NCBI RefSeq assembly: GCF_004634215.1
Contig: NZ_SMMH01000019.1
Coordinates: forward strand, 10,953-74,952
Length of the DNA: 64,000 nucleotides
Reading direction: 5' to 3'
DNA from: Deinococcus fonticola
GTDB taxonomy: Bacteria > Deinococcota > Deinococci > Deinococcales > Deinococcaceae
Shown here: in pieces, positions 62,938 through 64,000 of the stretch
Position numbering within the stretch: the stretch's first letter is position 1
Layout of the letters: every line of letters starts with the position of its first letter
The notes under the pieces: model-generated
Databases searched by the model: none
What the model was told of the DNA's origin: nothing
The model's input: only the letters and a program-made list of their open reading frames with translations
Translations under genes and position numbers: made by a program

Positions 62938-63858
62938 TTACCCGTCTTCGATGTTCAGGGAGCGGGCCTTGTCCTCAAGGAAGCGCTCGTGCGCGTTCCA
63001 GCGGAGTTCGGTAGCCTCGCTGCCCCGCGTGGCAATTTCGCGGATGTGGGCCAGAGCCACCTGAAATGCCGGGTCGTCCGCTTGACCCTGGCGCTCGCCG
63101 TGCAGACACAGCGTTTCGGGCAGGTACTCGGTCAGGGCGGCCCTGGCGTTGTAGTGCCAGCCAGGATCACTGCTCCGCTTGGCACGGCTGAGGTTGCGTT
63201 CCAGTTCAAAGGTCAATTCCCGCACGGCTGGCGCGGCGAGCAGCAGCGGCTGGGTTCCCGGGTCAGTGACCGGAGGCAGCTCCGGGGGGAACTGGCGAAC
63301 CACCGCTGGACGTGATGTCCACACCCGCTGGAGGCCGAACACGAGAGCGACGAGGAGGAAGGAGAGCAGCACAGACAGTTTCAAAATGGCGGCGAGTAAG
63401 AGGAGAACAAGCAGAACCGCGACAATCAAACCGTCTGGCAACTTCGGCAGTCTGTTCTGTCGAGGTTGGGAAATCACCCAACTTTCCTTCGTTGGGTCGG
63501 GTTTCACCGTGAACGTGCTGGGCAATGAACTCTGTCCGCTGGTGCGCAGCCGGTGACTCAGAGTTTCGGCGGCATGCTGCTGCGCTTCCGGGAGCAACCG
63601 GCGCGAGCGCCACAGTTCAGGTGAGGTCATGCGCCCGTGCAACACAGGCAGGAATGCCCAGAGCAGTTCACTGCGGCTGGCGGCGGCGTACTCCGGCCAG
63701 GCATGCGGCCTGAACTCCGTTTTGATCAGTTCCGCCAGTTCAGGTTCATAGGCCAGCACCACACGCCACTGACGCCAGGTGGGGTCATGCGCGAACAATT
63801 CCTCGATGGAGAAGGCAGTGGTCTGTTCCAGGGTCAGGGGAGCGGTGGGGCGAATCAT
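62938..63858 (-). CDS. Membrane protein of unknown function
   Basis: 306 residues. N-terminal soluble half with helical pattern (FSIEELFAHDPTWRQWRVVL, YAAASRSELLWAFLPVL), two closely spaced transmembrane helices at about 143-182 (LIVAVLLVLLLLAAILKLSVL, shown in part), and a C-terminal helical domain (VRELTFELERNLSRAKRSSD, FQVALAHIREIATRG). No conserved motif I can name. TATAAG lies 8 nt before the ATG. Confidence 0.65.
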   Translation of the reverse strand: MIRPTAPLTLEQTTAFSIEELFAHDPTWRQWRVVLAYEPELAELIKTEFRPHAWPEYAAASRSELLWAFLPVLHGRMTSPELWRSRRLLPEAQQHAAETLSHRLRTSGQSSLPSTFTVKPDPTKESWVISQPRQNRLPKLPDGLIVAVLLVLLLLAAILKLSVLLSFLLVALVFGLQRVWTSRPAVVRQFPPELPPVTDPGTQPLLLAAPAVRELTFELERNLSRAKRSSDPGWHYNARAALTEYLPETLCLHGERQGQADDPAFQVALAHIREIATRGSEATELRWNAHERFLEDKARSLNIEDG

Positions 63859-63866
63859 GCGGCATC

Positions 63867-63872
63867 CTTATA
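63867..63872 (-). promoter_or_regulatory. -10 element of the last membrane protein gene
   Basis: TATAAG on the minus strand, 8 nt before the ATG at 63858. Confidence 0.45.
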
Positions 63873-64000
63873 CCAATGGTTCGTGCAGTTTTGAGGTCAC
63901 AAAGAAAGACCCACCGAAAATGGGGCTGTGAACACACCGCTTCCAATGGGTCTAATGGCTATCCTACAGTACGTTCTCAGCGCGGTCCCGCTGCGCAAGA

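Noticed and set aside
63955..64000. Possible start of a new plus-strand gene at the right edge
   Set aside because: Only 15 codons fit in the window and there is no convincing promoter or ribosome site.

Overview
The window is a GC-rich chromosomal segment from a Deinococcus-type bacterium. I infer this from the gene set: a G:U-mismatch glycosylase of the Deinococcus Mug type, LysW-pathway lysY, an SLH-plus-beta-barrel envelope protein, pilM-N-O-(pilW-like)-Q, BamA without lipid A genes nearby, RecJ, UvrA and two LEA-type proteins. Many genes also carry a -10 hexamer only 6-8 nt before the start codon, the leaderless arrangement known to be common in Deinococcus. All genes look chromosomal. 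I see no prophage, transposase, CRISPR array, tRNA or rRNA.

Layout. 1-2.1 kb (minus): end of an alpha/beta hydrolase, mug, a molybdopterin oxidoreductase, and an Lrp/AsnC regulator divergent from ald (alanine dehydrogenase). 3.5-5.6 kb: murF and a lipoprotein. 5.9-15.5 kb: a type IV pilus assembly operon (pilM, pilN, pilO, pilP/pilW-like, secretin pilQ) followed by shikimate genes aroC, aroK, aroB, aroQ. 15.8-17.7 kb: a LolA-like protein and lysY. 17.8-24.6 kb (minus): an amino-acid permease, an acyl-CoA carboxyltransferase, a VanW protein, and an enoyl-CoA hydratase/HD phosphohydrolase pair. 25-35.5 kb: SLH protein, LapA-like protein, recJ, rnhA, an rRNA methyltransferase (minus), a nucleoside-type ABC ATPase, and bamA. 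35.7-44.2 kb (minus): a membrane protein, a five-gene overlapping operon (two related lipoproteins, FAD oxidoreductase, histidine phosphatase, hydrolase), a MalF/MalG permease pair, a LEA-3-like protein and a beta-barrel protein. 44.2-47.2 kb (plus): a WHy/LEA14 lipoprotein, an Mrp-type ATPase, a SufR-like regulator and a 2H phosphoesterase. 47.2-52.5 kb (minus): DAHP synthase/chorismate mutase, truncated globin, purB, an HtrA protease and a methyltransferase. 52.6-64 kb: coaX, padR with its target gene, miaB, DUF1801 (minus), uvrA, small membrane proteins, an ECF sigma factor and a final unknown membrane protein.

How they fit together. Three themes recur: cell envelope (murF, BamA, SLH protein, PilQ system, HtrA, VanW, LapA-like), DNA repair and stress survival (mug, recJ, uvrA, rnhA, LEA proteins), and aromatic amino-acid supply (aroC/K/B/Q plus DAHP synthase).

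The most striking signal is a stretch of about 650 bp of low GC inside pilQ (about 10257-10905). It keeps the reading frame but has base and codon use unlike the rest of the gene, as expected for a recombinational replacement of part of the periplasmic secretin domains. Other notable items are an apparent in-frame insertion in an FAD oxidoreductase, two divergent genes whose start codons lie only 30 bp apart with both -10 elements between them, dispersed intergenic repeats always placed upstream of a gene in the same orientation, and a PadR operon with an operator-like dyad on its promoter.
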